NCBI GenBank assembly: GCA_021820165.1
Contig: JAKADW010000100.1
Coordinates: forward strand, 1-7,213
DNA: 7,213 nucleotides
Reading direction: 5' to 3'
Source of the DNA: Bacillota bacterium
GTDB taxonomy: Bacteria; Bacillota_E; Sulfobacillia; Sulfobacillales; Sulfobacillaceae
Part shown: one piece after another, positions 1-7,213 of the stretch
Layout: the number at the start of each line of letters is the position of its first letter
Position numbering within the stretch: position 1 is the first letter of the stretch
The notes under the pieces: generated by a model
Told to the model about the DNA's origin: nothing
The model's input: the letters and a program-made list of their open reading frames with translations, nothing else
The model's database searches: none
Made by a program: the position numbers and the translations under genes

Positions 1-1
1 G

Positions 2-514
2 GTCACCATTGACCACTTTCGCCTCACGACCATGCGCGTTCGCCATCTACCGAAACTTCGGCGTCAACTGGGTATTGTTTTTCAGGATGTCAAGCTGCTG
101 CCGACGAGAAACGTCTTTCAAAACGTGGCTTTTGCCATGGAGGTGGTAGGCGCCTCCAAAAAAGAGATTCAAAAGCGGGTACCGCAAGTGCTCGAACTGG
201 TGGGCCTGGCTCGTCGAAAGGACAATTTTCCGAACCAGCTTTCCGGTGGCGAGCAACAACGGGTGGGGATTGCCCGTGCACTGGTCAACCAGCCGACCTA
301 CGTGCTGGCGGATGAGCCGACAGGCAATCTCGACCCCGATACCGCATCGGATATTATGCGCCTCTTTCTGGAAATTAACCGTCGCGGGGCGACTGTGGTG
401 ATGGCGACCCACGCTCGGGACTTGGTCAACCAATTGCAAAAGCGCGTGGTGGCGATCGAAGGCGGACGCATTGTACGTGATGAAGCGAGGGGTGCATACG
501 GCTATGAGTCTTAA
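2..514 (+). CDS. ftsE: Cell division ATP-binding protein FtsE (5'-truncated by window edge)
   Basis: Cytoplasmic ATPase of the FtsEX complex, which in Gram-positive bacteria uses ATP hydrolysis to control extracytoplasmic peptidoglycan hydrolases through FtsX. The frame is open from base 2, so the ATG at 32 is an internal methionine and the true start lies upstream. About 170 codons are visible; FtsE is usually near 228, so roughly the first 58 residues, including the Walker A loop, are missing. Visible in order (numbered from the codon at base 2): the Q-loop in IVFQDVKLL (Q28), the ABC signature LSGGEQQ (80-86), Walker B VLADEP (101-106), the D-loop GNLD, and the switch histidine in ATHARD (H137). 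The C-terminal [11 protein letters not shown] is typical of FtsE and separates it from generic LolD/MacB-type ATPases. The stop TAA at 512-514 lies inside ftsX, indicating translational coupling. Confidence 0.95.
   Translation, partial: VTIDHFRLTTMRVRHLPKLRRQLGIVFQDVKLLPTRNVFQNVAFAMEVVGASKKEIQKRVPQVLELVGLARRKDNFPNQLSGGEQQRVGIARALVNQPTYVLADEPTGNLDPDTASDIMRLFLEINRRGATVVMATHARDLVNQLQKRVVAIEGGRIVRDEARGAYGYES
487..492 (+). promoter_or_regulatory. Ribosome binding site of ftsX
   Basis: The purine run GAGGGG inside the end of ftsE ends 11 nt before the ATG at 504. It supports 504 as the ftsX start over upstream in-frame ATGs at 471 and 480, which lack as good a site. An in-frame ATG at 519 is a weaker alternative, being farther from this site. 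Confidence 0.55.
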
Positions 515-1391
515 CAGCATGGGGCATCTCCTACGAGAAACCGGTCGCAGTCTCACCCGAAATGCCTGGATGGCGTTGGCATCCGTCTCTACCGTCACCA
601 TTTCGCTGTTTGTCTTGGCGGTGTTTGTTGTGGTGAGCGTCAATGTGAATCACGTGACCCACATCCTCGAAAACCAGGTGGAGATGCGCGTGTTTATTAA
701 GCCGCACGTGAGCCGTCGTCAGGAAATGGTGCTCTACCACCAGGCTCGCCATTGGCCCCAGGTGCGGCGGATTGACTTCTTCACCAAAAAGCAGGCGGCC
801 CAGAACCTCAAAAACGAGTTTCCCGATCAACAGGATCTGTTTCAGGTGATCCAGAAGTCCAACCCGCTTTTCGATGGGTTTGACGTCTACACTAAGACGC
901 CGCAGCAAATATCCACCGTCGCGGCGCGCATGACCAAAGATCCGATTGTGCACAACGTGGTCTATCAGGGCACGGTGGTACGTCGTTTGAGCCGCTTAGG
1001 CAACATTCTTAAGTGGAGTGGCTGGGTCATCGAGGGCCTCCTCGCGATCGCCACCATGCTCATTATTGTCAATACCATCCGTTTGGCCGTGTTTGCCAGG
1101 CGCCGAGAGATACAGGTGATGCGGCTAGTCGGCGCGACCGACTGGTTTATCCGGTGGCCCTTCATCCTCGAGGGGCTAATCATCGGGCTGGTCGGGGCGG
1201 CGGCGGCTGATGTCGTGGTCGGCTCTGGATACCACTGGGTGCTGGGCCGGGCCGCCACCTCCCTGCCTTTTTGGCCGATGGCCGGACTTCACCGGGTGCT
1301 GGACGAAACCACGCTATTTACGGTAGTGGGTGGACTGGTGGTGGGAGGGCTCGCCTCCATCATTGCCGTGCGCCGTTTCCTCAAGGTCTGA
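504..1391 (+). CDS. ftsX: Cell division protein FtsX (permease-like subunit of FtsEX)
   Basis: Membrane partner of FtsE. It passes the ATPase conformational signal across the membrane to peptidoglycan hydrolases rather than transporting a substrate. From ATG 504 it encodes 295 residues, the normal size. Layout: cytoplasmic N-terminus with RETGRSLTRN (11-20), TM1 about 24-48, an extracytoplasmic domain about 50-170, TM2 about 172-197, TM3 about 218-240 and TM4 about 270-289. RRREIQVMRLVGAT (199-212), just after TM2, is the conserved loop expected to contact FtsE, and the last residues are the typical short basic tail. The start was chosen because it aligns with the usual short FtsX N-terminus and has a ribosome binding site; this gives an 11-nt overlap with ftsE. 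One oddity: the extracytoplasmic stretch usually reading NPLP-D/N-S reads NPLFDG (120-125). No hydrolase gene such as a PcsB- or CwlO-type partner follows. Confidence 0.95.
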   Translation: MSLNSMGHLLRETGRSLTRNAWMALASVSTVTISLFVLAVFVVVSVNVNHVTHILENQVEMRVFIKPHVSRRQEMVLYHQARHWPQVRRIDFFTKKQAAQNLKNEFPDQQDLFQVIQKSNPLFDGFDVYTKTPQQISTVAARMTKDPIVHNVVYQGTVVRRLSRLGNILKWSGWVIEGLLAIATMLIIVNTIRLAVFARRREIQVMRLVGATDWFIRWPFILEGLIIGLVGAAAADVVVGSGYHWVLGRAATSLPFWPMAGLHRVLDETTLFTVVGGLVVGGLASIIAVRRFLKV

Positions 1392-1407
1392 TCAGAAAAC
1401 AATCGTG

Positions 1408-1416
1408 TGCTATAAT
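1408..1416 (+). promoter_or_regulatory. Extended -10 promoter for the S41 protease-uvrB-uvrA genes
   Basis: TGC followed by TATAAT (1411-1416) is an exact extended -10 element for a primary vegetative sigma factor. The best -35 candidate is TGATCA at 1389-1394 with a 16-nt spacer, only 3 of 6 matches to TTGACA, which is tolerable because an extended -10 reduces dependence on -35. Transcription would start around 1421-1424, giving a 5' leader of about 22-25 nt that still includes the Shine-Dalgarno at 1431-1437. It lies in the only sizeable gap between genes, just after the ftsX stop. Prediction from motif match and position. Confidence 0.72.
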
Positions 1417-1447
1417 GAGAGATACGGTTAAAGGGGGCTCTCTCATT
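1414..1447 (+). repeat. Perfect 9-bp inverted repeat spanning -10 element, leader and TTG start codon
   Basis: AATGAGAGA at 1414-1422 is the exact reverse complement of TCTCTCATT at 1439-1447, separated by 16 nt. The T1413/G1448 pair could add a G-U wobble in RNA. The left arm covers the last three bases of the -10 element and the expected transcription start; the right arm covers the first two bases of the TTG start codon. The Shine-Dalgarno AAGGGGG sits in the loop. It is not a terminator, since no T-run follows. It could be a DNA operator dyad or an RNA hairpin formed only in read-through transcripts. The arms are partly simple GAGA/TCTC sequence, so chance is possible. Confidence 0.6.
1431..1437 (+). 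promoter_or_regulatory. Ribosome binding site that decides the TTG start of the S41 protease
   Basis: AAGGGGG ends 8 nt before TTG 1446, ideal spacing, and pairs well with the 16S rRNA 3' end, with a G-U wobble at the fifth position relative to AAGGAGG. It favours TTG 1446 over the in-frame GTG at 1452, which would sit 14 nt away. No in-frame ATG is found before the membrane segment. Confidence 0.75.
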
Positions 1448-2633
1448 GAACGTGCGCAAGGTTGCGGCCTGGGGCGCGATGACGCTGGTACTGATGGCGG
1501 GATCCTCCACCGCCACCTGGTGGCTTACGGCGCGCCATTCCCCCGATCGGATACCCCCAAGCATGGCGGAGAGTTCCCAGTTTCGGCGCTTTTTGTCCAC
1601 CTATGAGTTGATTCGCGGCCAGTCCATTTGGCATAACACCCCCAAAGAGCTATTGCTCGGGGCGACCAACGGGATGGTCAATACCTTGCATGACCAATTC
1701 AGCAACTACCTCACGGGTGGTCAGACCACGAGTTTGAACGCGATGCTAGACCCGACTTATGTGGGCATTGGCATTGCCGTGAGCTTACAAGGCCCGTTGC
1801 GGATTGAGTCGGTGTTTTCCCAAAGCCCAGCGGCGCAAGCCGGGCTTACGGTGGGTGAGACGATTACCGCCATTAATGGTCATAGCACCCGAGGCATGGC
1901 CTCCCAAGTGGCCCTAGATTTGCTCCACGGGAAGGTCGGCACGCGGGTTCGGCTGACGGTAGCGGAGGCCGGGCGGAGCCGTCGGGTCACGCTGGTTCGG
2001 AGGACCATCGCCTATCCCACGGTTTCTACCACCATGCTGCCAAACCACATCGGCTACCTCGGTATTAGCGAGTTTGGCCAGGATACGGGAAATCAGGCCG
2101 TGGCGGGCCTCCATCAGTTGATGGCGCAACATCCCCGCGGGCTGGTGTTGGACTTGCGAAACAATCCCGGAGGTGAACTCCAACAGGCGCTCAAGGTAGC
2201 CGATCTGTTGGTTCCTAAAGGACCGGTGGTGACCTTAAAGTACAAGAACGCCCACGAGGATCGGACGCTTGATTCCACCGGACCGGGCACGGGTCTGCCC
2301 ATCGTGGTGTTGGTGAATGGTAATACCGCTTCGGCGGCAGAGATTTTGTCGGCCGCTATACAAGAACGGCAAGGCGGAAAGCTGGTGGGAACCCGAACCT
2401 ATGGCAAGGGAATTGTCCAGGAGGTGATTCCGCTCTCCGGTGGGGCATCCTTAAAATTGACGGTAGCGCGCTACTACACGCCGAATGGCGACTATATTGA
2501 GCATAAGGGTCTTCGCCCCAACGTGGTGGCGCCCGAGCCCGCGGGCGTGCAACCCTCGGACATCCCGAGTCACGATCCCCAGTTGCGGGCAGCGGTGGCG
2601 GTGTTGGAGAAAATGGTGAACAAGGGACATTAG
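1446..2633 (+). CDS. S41-family carboxy-terminal processing protease (CtpA/CtpB-like), membrane-anchored
   Basis: Serine protease of the C-terminal processing (tail-specific) family, 395 residues from TTG 1446. Layout: an N-terminal hydrophobic segment (about 6-28) acting as signal anchor or signal peptide, a helical region (about 42-98), a PDZ domain (about 102-188) opening with YVGIGIAV, and the S41 core (about 200-355). The catalytic Ser/Lys/Gln set is complete: S296 in GNTASAAE, K321 in TYGKG and Q325 four residues later. The DLRNNPGGEL motif (236-245) is the usual substrate-pocket strand and loop. Relatives include Bacillus CtpB, which trims the sporulation regulator SpoIVFA and is also encoded beside ftsEX; a sporulation role here is inference only. 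It is shorter than the Bacillus CtpA/CtpB proteins, with no separate domain beyond a short tail (about 360-395). It probably acts outside the cytoplasm. It has its own promoter and lies 12 nt before uvrB. Confidence 0.93.
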   Translation: MNVRKVAAWGAMTLVLMAGSSTATWWLTARHSPDRIPPSMAESSQFRRFLSTYELIRGQSIWHNTPKELLLGATNGMVNTLHDQFSNYLTGGQTTSLNAMLDPTYVGIGIAVSLQGPLRIESVFSQSPAAQAGLTVGETITAINGHSTRGMASQVALDLLHGKVGTRVRLTVAEAGRSRRVTLVRRTIAYPTVSTTMLPNHIGYLGISEFGQDTGNQAVAGLHQLMAQHPRGLVLDLRNNPGGELQQALKVADLLVPKGPVVTLKYKNAHEDRTLDSTGPGTGLPIVVLVNGNTASAAEILSAAIQERQGGKLVGTRTYGKGIVQEVIPLSGGASLKLTVARYYTPNGDYIEHKGLRPNVVAPEPAGVQPSDIPSHDPQLRAAVAVLEKMVNKGH

Positions 2634-2640
2634 AGGGAGG
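2634..2640 (+). promoter_or_regulatory. Ribosome binding site of uvrB
   Basis: AGGGAGG begins immediately after the S41 protease TAG stop (2631-2633) and ends 5 nt before GTG 2646. It fills most of the 12-nt gap, leaving no room for a separate promoter or terminator, and fixes the GTG as the start. Confidence 0.8.
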
Positions 2641-2645
2641 ACGTC

Positions 2646-4649
2646 GTGGCGGAATTTGATTTAAAGAGCCCCTATGCGCCGGCTGGTGATCAGCCCGGCG
2701 CCATTCAGGCGTTGTCCAAGAGTTTCAAAGAAGGACTTCTGGAACAGGTGCTATTGGGCGTGACCGGATCGGGCAAGACCTTTACCATGGCCAATGTCAT
2801 TCGCGAAGTCGGTTTGCCGACCTTGGTGGTCGCTCCCAATAAAACGTTGGCGGCGCAGTTGGCCGGCGAGTTGAAGGCCTTTTTCCCCAACAACGCAGTC
2901 GAATACTTTGTAAGCTATTACGATTATTATCAGCCCGAGGCCTATATTGCCCAGACCGACCTCTACATCGAAAAAGATGCCCAAATTAATGATGAGATTG
3001 ACAAATTGCGCCATGCTGCCACCTCATCATTGCTGGAGCGGTCGGACGTCATCGTGGTGGCGTCGGTTTCCTGTATATATGGACTAGGGTCGCCTGAGGA
3101 TTATCGCGACCTGGTCTTGTCGTTGCGAAAGGGTCAGGAGCGGAGTCGCGACAGCATTTTGCGAAAGCTGGTGGAAATTCAATATGACCGCAACGATGTC
3201 AACTTCGTGCGCGGTAAGTTTCGGGTGCGGGGCGATGTGATTGAAATTTTTCCGGCCAACCGGAGCGAGCAAGCCATTCGGGTGGAATTGTTCGGGGACG
3301 AAATTGAACGGATTCGTGAATTCGATGTTTTGACCGGCGAAATTTTAGGAGAACGGGAGCACGTGGCCGTCTATCCTGCTTCGCACTATGTGATGGGACA
3401 GTCGCGGCGCGATCCCGCGATTGGGAGCATCGAGCGGGAACTAGAAGAGCGCTTAAGGGTGCTGAAAGAGCGTGGGAAGGATCTGGAGGCCCAGCGCCTC
3501 GAGCAGCGGACCCGGTATGATTTGGAAATGCTGCAGGAGGTCGGGTTTTGCTCAGGGATCGAGAACTACTCGCGACACTTCACGGGCCGCCAGCCGGGGG
3601 AGCCGCCTTACACCTTGCTGGACTACTTTCCCAAGCAGTTTTTGACTATTATTGACGAGTCTCACGTATCGGTGCCGCAAATCCGCGGCATGTATGCGGG
3701 TGACCGCTCGCGGAAAGAGAGCTTGGTGGAATACGGCTTTCGTCTGCCGTCAGCATTCGACAATCGGCCGCTTACCTTTGACGAATTTAAGGCTCACGTG
3801 GACCGGGTGATGTACGTATCGGCCACCCCGGGACCCTATGAGATGGAACACGCGGAAAAGGTGGTGGAGCAGATTGTCCGGCCTACCGGCCTTTTGGACC
3901 CGGCCATCATTGTGCGGCCCACCACTGGCCAAATCGATGACCTCTTGGGCGAGATTCGAAATCGTGTCGACCGGAATTTGAGAGTCTTGGTCACCACGTT
4001 AACTAAACGCATGGCAGAGGACTTGACCGACTATCTCCGCGAGGCGGCCATTCGGGTGCGGTATTTGCATTCCGATATTGACACTATGGAGCGCATGGCC
4101 ATTATCCGTGATTTGCGGTTGGGAGAATTTGATGTGCTGGTTGGCATCAACCTTCTGCGCGAGGGGCTGGATTTGCCGGAAGTGGGATTGGTCGCCATTT
4201 TAGATGCCGACAAGGAGGGGTACCTCCGATCGGCGACCTCTTTAGTGCAGACCATCGGACGAGCGGCCCGCAATGTGGAGGGAACGGTCATCATGTATGC
4301 GGACAAAATGACCGACTCCATGCACCAGGCGATTTCCGAGACCGAGCGGCGGCGAGCCATTCAAGAACGGTATAATCAAGAACACAACATTACTCCGGTG
4401 AGTGTGACCAAGGACGTGCGTGAGGTGATTTCCGCCATCAAACCATCGGCGGCCGGATTGGCCGAAAAGCCGGTCAAGGAACTCAGCGCCCGGGAACGGA
4501 TAAAGCTTGCCAATCAGATCCGTAAGGAGATGAAGGAAGCCAGCCGAAACTGGGAATTTGAGCGGGCGGCGGCGCTTCGGGATATGTTGATGGAGTTGGA
4601 AGCCGAACGCCCCATTAAAAGTGTGGGAGGGAGCAAGCGACGTGGCTAG
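2646..4649 (+). CDS. uvrB: UvrABC system protein B (excision nuclease subunit UvrB)
   Basis: Damage-verification helicase-like ATPase of nucleotide excision repair: UvrA loads it on DNA, it clamps a strand under a beta-hairpin, and it recruits UvrC for incision. It has 667 residues, a normal length, from GTG 2646. Visible in order: the N-terminal DQPGAI motif (15-20), Walker A GVTGSGKT (38-45), the damage-probing hairpin [10 protein letters not shown] (91-100), the UvrA-interacting domain 2 region (about 155-250), motif II DESH (337-340), motif III SATPG (392-396), motif [14 protein letters not shown] (501-513), motif [11 protein letters not shown] (535-543), and a C-terminal UVR motif (about 620-655) that contacts UvrC. 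No key residue is missing. It follows the S41 gene by 12 nt and overlaps uvrA by 8 nt, so UvrB and UvrA are probably co-translated. I see no LexA-type box directly upstream. Confidence 0.98.
   Translation: MAEFDLKSPYAPAGDQPGAIQALSKSFKEGLLEQVLLGVTGSGKTFTMANVIREVGLPTLVVAPNKTLAAQLAGELKAFFPNNAVEYFVSYYDYYQPEAYIAQTDLYIEKDAQINDEIDKLRHAATSSLLERSDVIVVASVSCIYGLGSPEDYRDLVLSLRKGQERSRDSILRKLVEIQYDRNDVNFVRGKFRVRGDVIEIFPANRSEQAIRVELFGDEIERIREFDVLTGEILGEREHVAVYPASHYVMGQSRRDPAIGSIERELEERLRVLKERGKDLEAQRLEQRTRYDLEMLQEVGFCSGIENYSRHFTGRQPGEPPYTLLDYFPKQFLTIIDESHVSVPQIRGMYAGDRSRKESLVEYGFRLPSAFDNRPLTFDEFKAHVDRVMYVSATPGPYEMEHAEKVVEQIVRPTGLLDPAIIVRPTTGQIDDLLGEIRNRVDRNLRVLVTTLTKRMAEDLTDYLREAAIRVRYLHSDIDTMERMAIIRDLRLGEFDVLVGINLLREGLDLPEVGLVAILDADKEGYLRSATSLVQTIGRAARNVEGTVIMYADKMTDSMHQAISETERRRAIQERYNQEHNITPVSVTKDVREVISAIKPSAAGLAEKPVKELSARERIKLANQIRKEMKEASRNWEFERAAALRDMLMELEAERPIKSVGGSKRRG
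4625..4633 (+). promoter_or_regulatory. Ribosome binding site of uvrA, inside the end of uvrB
   Basis: GGGAGGGAG lies 8 nt before GTG 4642, within the last codons of uvrB. It supports the overlapping GTG start; the encoded N-terminus, [15 protein letters not shown], matches where UvrA proteins begin. Confidence 0.7.
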
Positions 4650-7213
4650 CGGTGTTATTCGGGTCAAAGGCGCGCGGCAGCACAATTTAAAAAATATCAC
4701 CGTGGACATCCCCCGGGACCAGTTGGTGGTCGTGACCGGGGTCTCCGGATCGGGCAAGTCGTCGCTCGCCTTTGACACCATTTATGCCGAAGGGCAAAGG
4801 CGCTATGTGGAATCCTTGTCCAGCTATGCCCGCCAATTCCTCGGACAGATGGATAAGCCGGACGTGGACACCATCGAGGGGTTGTCGCCGGCGATTTCTA
4901 TCGATCAGAAGACCACCTCGCACAACCCACGCAGTACGGTGGGGACGGTGACGGAAATTTATGATTACCTGCGCGTTCTCTACGCGCGGGCCGGCCAACC
5001 CCACTGTCCGAAGTGCGGAGCGGAAATTCAGCCGCAAACGGTGCAACAGATTGTCGATCGGGTGGTTGAAGCACCAGAGGGCACACGGCTCGAAGTGCGC
5101 GCTCCAATTGTGCGGGGCCGCAAGGGTACGCACGAAAAAGTGGTGGAAGAGATTCGGCGCCTTGGATACACCCGGGCGCGGATTGACGGTGAGCTTTATG
5201 AGGTGGAGTCCCCGCCTCGGCTTACCAAAAACAAAAAGCACACCATTCAAGCGGTGGTCGACCGAATTGTGCTCCGCCCGGGCGTTGAGTCCCGGCTTGC
5301 GGAAGCGATTGAGCATGCCTTCGAGGTCGCCGAGGGATTGGTGGAGATTGGTCCGCCGGACGGCCAAGGCGCCCTCTATGCCCGGGACTTGGCGTGTGCC
5401 AACTGCGGCATTTCGCTGGAGGAACTTAGCCCCCGGATGTTCTCGTTCAACGCCCCTTTTGGTGCCTGTCCCGACTGTACGGGACTCGGCTTCAAACAGG
5501 AAATCGATCCGGAATTGATTGTGGATCCGGAGCGGTCTTTGGCCGACGGGGCTCTCTTTCCCCTCTATCGGGGAACCAGCCGATTTTACCCCGATCTCAT
5601 CGAGGCGCTGGCACGAACCGTGGGCATCCCCACGGATGAGCCATTCAAAGATCTCTCGGATGAGGCGCAGCATCTGTTGCTGGAGGGCTATTCGAAGCCT
5701 ATCCCCTTTCAGTATGAGTCCATCTTCGGCCAGTCGCGGCGGGAAACCATTATGTGGACGGGCCTCATCCCCATCTTGGAGCGTCGCTATCGGGAATCCA
5801 CCTCCGATGTGCAAAGATCCGAGATTGAAGGCTACATGACGGCGCGACCTTGTCAGACCTGCCATGGGCAGCGCTTGAAGCCGGAAGTTTTGGCGGTCAC
5901 GGTGGGGGGGCTCTCAATTGCCGCCTTGACCGATTTGTCGATTGTTCAGGCGCGGGGCTTTCTCCAGGAGATTGTGTGGCCTGAAGGGCGCCAGGAACGG
6001 ATTGCTCGCCCCATTTTGAAAGAAGTGCTGGAGCGGTTGGGATTTTTGGTGGATGTAGGATTGGGCTACCTGACGCTGTCCCGGACGGCCGGGACGCTCT
6101 CGGGAGGGGAGGCGCAGCGGATTCGCCTCGCGACCCAGATTGGCTCATCGTTAATGGGGGTGCTTTACATTTTGGATGAGCCCTCGATTGGACTCCATCA
6201 ACGGGACAATGACCGGCTGATTCGCACCTTAAAGCGTCTTCGTGACTTGGGCAACACAGTGCTGGTGGTGGAGCACGACGAGGACACCATGCGGGCGGCC
6301 GACTATCTCATCGACATTGGTCCGGGGCCGGGCGTGTATGGGGGCCATGTGGTGGCCGCTGGCTCGCCCGCCGAGGTGATGGCCCACGCCACCAGTCTGA
6401 CCGGTCAATATTTGTCGGGACGGCGAGAGATACCCGTTCCCACGCACCGTCGGAGTCCCGGGGACCGTTGGCTGGTGGTTGAGGGCGCGCGGGAGCATAA
6501 TTTGAAAGATATCCGGGTGCGGATTCCGCTGGGGCTCATGGTCGCGGTGACCGGGGTTAGTGGTTCCGGAAAGTCCACGCTGGTGAACGACATTGTCCGT
6601 CGCCGACTGGAGGTGGAATTGAACGGGGCGCGCAGCCGGCGGGTGGGACGGCATCAAGACATCCACGGGCTTGATCATTTGGACAAAGTGATTGCCATCG
6701 ACCAGAGCCCGATTGGACGCACCCCCCGATCCAACCCGGCGACCTACACGGGTGCTTTTGATCTAGTGCGGGAGATTTTTGCCAACACCACCGAAGCCCA
6801 GGTCCGCGGCTATCGTGCGGGCCGCTTCTCCTTTAACGTGCGTGGGGGGCGCTGCGAGGCGTGTCGAGGGGATGGCATCTTGCGCATCGAGATGCACTTT
6901 TTGCCGGACGTGTACGTCCCCTGTGAAGTGTGCAAGGGGACCCGCTACAACCGTGAGACGCTGGAAGTCAAATATCGCGGGAAGTCGGTGGCGGATGTGC
7001 TGGATATGACGGTAGACGAAGCCTTAGCCTTCTTTCAGCACCACCCCCGCTTAAAGCGTAAGATGGAGACATTGCACGACGTCGGCTTAGGATATATTCG
7101 GTTGGGTCAGCCGGCCACCACCTTGTCCGGGGGCGAGGCGCAGCGGGTCAAGTTGGCCACCGAGCTGTCCCGGCGTTCCGATGGGCGCACCCTCTATATT
7201 TTGGATGAGCCCA
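4642..7213 (+). CDS. uvrA: UvrABC system protein A (excision nuclease ATPase UvrA), 3'-truncated by window edge
   Basis: Dimeric tandem ABC ATPase that finds DNA lesions and delivers UvrB. The frame is open without interruption for 857 codons plus one base; UvrA is usually near 940-960 residues, so about 90 C-terminal residues lie beyond the window. First half: Walker A GVSGSGKS (33-40), UvrB-binding domain (about 131-245), DNA-contacting insertion (about 288-400), signature LSGGEAQR (486-493), Walker B YILDEP (509-514), switch histidine H545. Second half: Walker A GVSGSGKS (638-645), signature LSGGEAQR (828-835), Walker B YILDEP at the very edge (852-857). Six CxxC pairs, at C122/C125, C252/C255, C276/C279, C404/C407, C738/C741 and C761/C764, would give three four-cysteine zinc modules. 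Pairing C276/C279 with C404/C407 is inferred from symmetry with the second half. Start is GTG, overlapping uvrB by 8 nt. Confidence 0.98.
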   Translation, partial: MASGVIRVKGARQHNLKNITVDIPRDQLVVVTGVSGSGKSSLAFDTIYAEGQRRYVESLSSYARQFLGQMDKPDVDTIEGLSPAISIDQKTTSHNPRSTVGTVTEIYDYLRVLYARAGQPHCPKCGAEIQPQTVQQIVDRVVEAPEGTRLEVRAPIVRGRKGTHEKVVEEIRRLGYTRARIDGELYEVESPPRLTKNKKHTIQAVVDRIVLRPGVESRLAEAIEHAFEVAEGLVEIGPPDGQGALYARDLACANCGISLEELSPRMFSFNAPFGACPDCTGLGFKQEIDPELIVDPERSLADGALFPLYRGTSRFYPDLIEALARTVGIPTDEPFKDLSDEAQHLLLEGYSKPIPFQYESIFGQSRRETIMWTGLIPILERRYRESTSDVQRSEIEGYMTARPCQTCHGQRLKPEVLAVTVGGLSIAALTDLSIVQARGFLQEIVWPEGRQERIARPILKEVLERLGFLVDVGLGYLTLSRTAGTLSGGEAQRIRLATQIGSSLMGVLYILDEPSIGLHQRDNDRLIRTLKRLRDLGNTVLVVEHDEDTMRAADYLIDIGPGPGVYGGHVVAAGSPAEVMAHATSLTGQYLSGRREIPVPTHRRSPGDRWLVVEGAREHNLKDIRVRIPLGLMVAVTGVSGSGKSTLVNDIVRRRLEVELNGARSRRVGRHQDIHGLDHLDKVIAIDQSPIGRTPRSNPATYTGAFDLVREIFANTTEAQVRGYRAGRFSFNVRGGRCEACRGDGILRIEMHFLPDVYVPCEVCKGTRYNRETLEVKYRGKSVADVLDMTVDEALAFFQHHPRLKRKMETLHDVGLGYIRLGQPATTLSGGEAQRVKLATELSRRSDGRTLYILDEP

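Noticed and set aside
32..34. ATG at 32 as the ftsE start
   Set aside because: The same frame is open back to base 2, and about 58 residues with Walker A are still missing before the Q-loop, so this is an internal methionine.
47..643. 198-codon - strand frame opposite ftsE and ftsX
   Set aside because: It is a shadow of two well-supported genes, with low-information His/Arg-rich composition.
531..953. 140-codon - strand frame opposite ftsX
   Set aside because: Antisense shadow of the FtsX membrane and extracytoplasmic coding region, with no domain or ribosome binding site support.
1271..1606. 111-codon + strand frame running through the ftsX-S41 gap
   Set aside because: It overlaps the end of ftsX, the promoter and the start of the protease gene, all better supported. 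The ATG at 1415 in this frame sits inside the -10 element.
2457..2498. TTGACG (2457) and TATATT (2493) inside the protease gene as a promoter for uvrB
   Set aside because: The spacer is about 30 nt, far too long for a sigma-A type promoter, and neither element has a partner at the right distance.
2998..3003. Perfect TTGACA inside uvrB as a possible promoter
   Set aside because: No TATAAT-like hexamer lies 16-18 nt downstream, and the bases are explained by the uvrB codons for I-D-K.
4242..4781. 179-codon - strand frame across the uvrB/uvrA junction
   Set aside because: It is antisense to conserved ends of both repair genes, has no recognisable domain and no separate intergenic space.
4961..5839. 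Two tandem + strand frames (185 and 106 codons) inside uvrA
   Set aside because: They are out of frame with uvrA, which reads continuously through this stretch with the expected UvrB-binding, zinc and DNA-contacting regions. Their Arg/Ser/Pro-rich sequence is typical of frame shadows.
4687..5865. 392-codon open frame on the - strand
   Set aside because: It lies wholly antisense to the highly conserved uvrA, whose frame carries all the UvrA motifs. The antisense protein shows no recognisable domain; long antisense frames are common in G+C-rich coding DNA.

Overview
The window is ordinary housekeeping DNA from what looks like a Gram-positive, Firmicutes-type bacterium. All genes are on the + strand: the 3' part of ftsE, complete ftsX, a complete S41-family (CtpA/CtpB-type) carboxy-terminal processing protease, complete uvrB, and the first ~857 codons of uvrA, which runs off the right edge. 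The Firmicutes assignment rests on strong purine-rich ribosome binding sites, frequent GTG/TTG starts, a consensus extended -10 promoter, and the ftsEX / S41 protease / uvrBA order familiar from that phylum. G+C looks moderately high (judged by eye, not counted). A Sulfobacillus- or Alicyclobacillus-like lineage would fit, but that is a guess.

Layout. 2-514: ftsE, cut at its 5' end. 504-1391: ftsX, overlapping ftsE by 11 nt. 1392-1445: a 54-nt gap, the only real intergenic space, holding an extended -10 promoter, the S41 gene's ribosome binding site, and half of a perfect 9+9 bp inverted repeat that reaches into the S41 start codon. 1446-2633: S41 protease (TTG start). 2646-4649: uvrB (GTG start, 12-nt gap). 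4642-7213: uvrA (GTG start, 8-nt overlap with uvrB). No terminator-like hairpin with a T-run is visible between any of the genes, so read-through from ftsEX into uvrBA is plausible, with the promoter near 1411 giving the S41-uvrB-uvrA part its own input. No stretch over 300 bases lacks a gene.

Function. FtsE/FtsX form a membrane ABC-type complex that in Gram-positives switches on extracytoplasmic peptidoglycan hydrolases. The S41 protease would be membrane-anchored and act outside the cytoplasm. UvrA and UvrB are the damage-recognition and damage-verification proteins of nucleotide excision repair. The two halves have no direct functional link and are probably joined only by gene order.

I found no mobile element, CRISPR array, RNA gene, phage gene or new multi-gene system. 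The most unusual signal is the inverted repeat at 1414-1447: a read-through mRNA could fold with the S41 start codon in the stem and its Shine-Dalgarno in the loop, whereas an mRNA from the local promoter would begin inside or just past the left arm and escape that fold.
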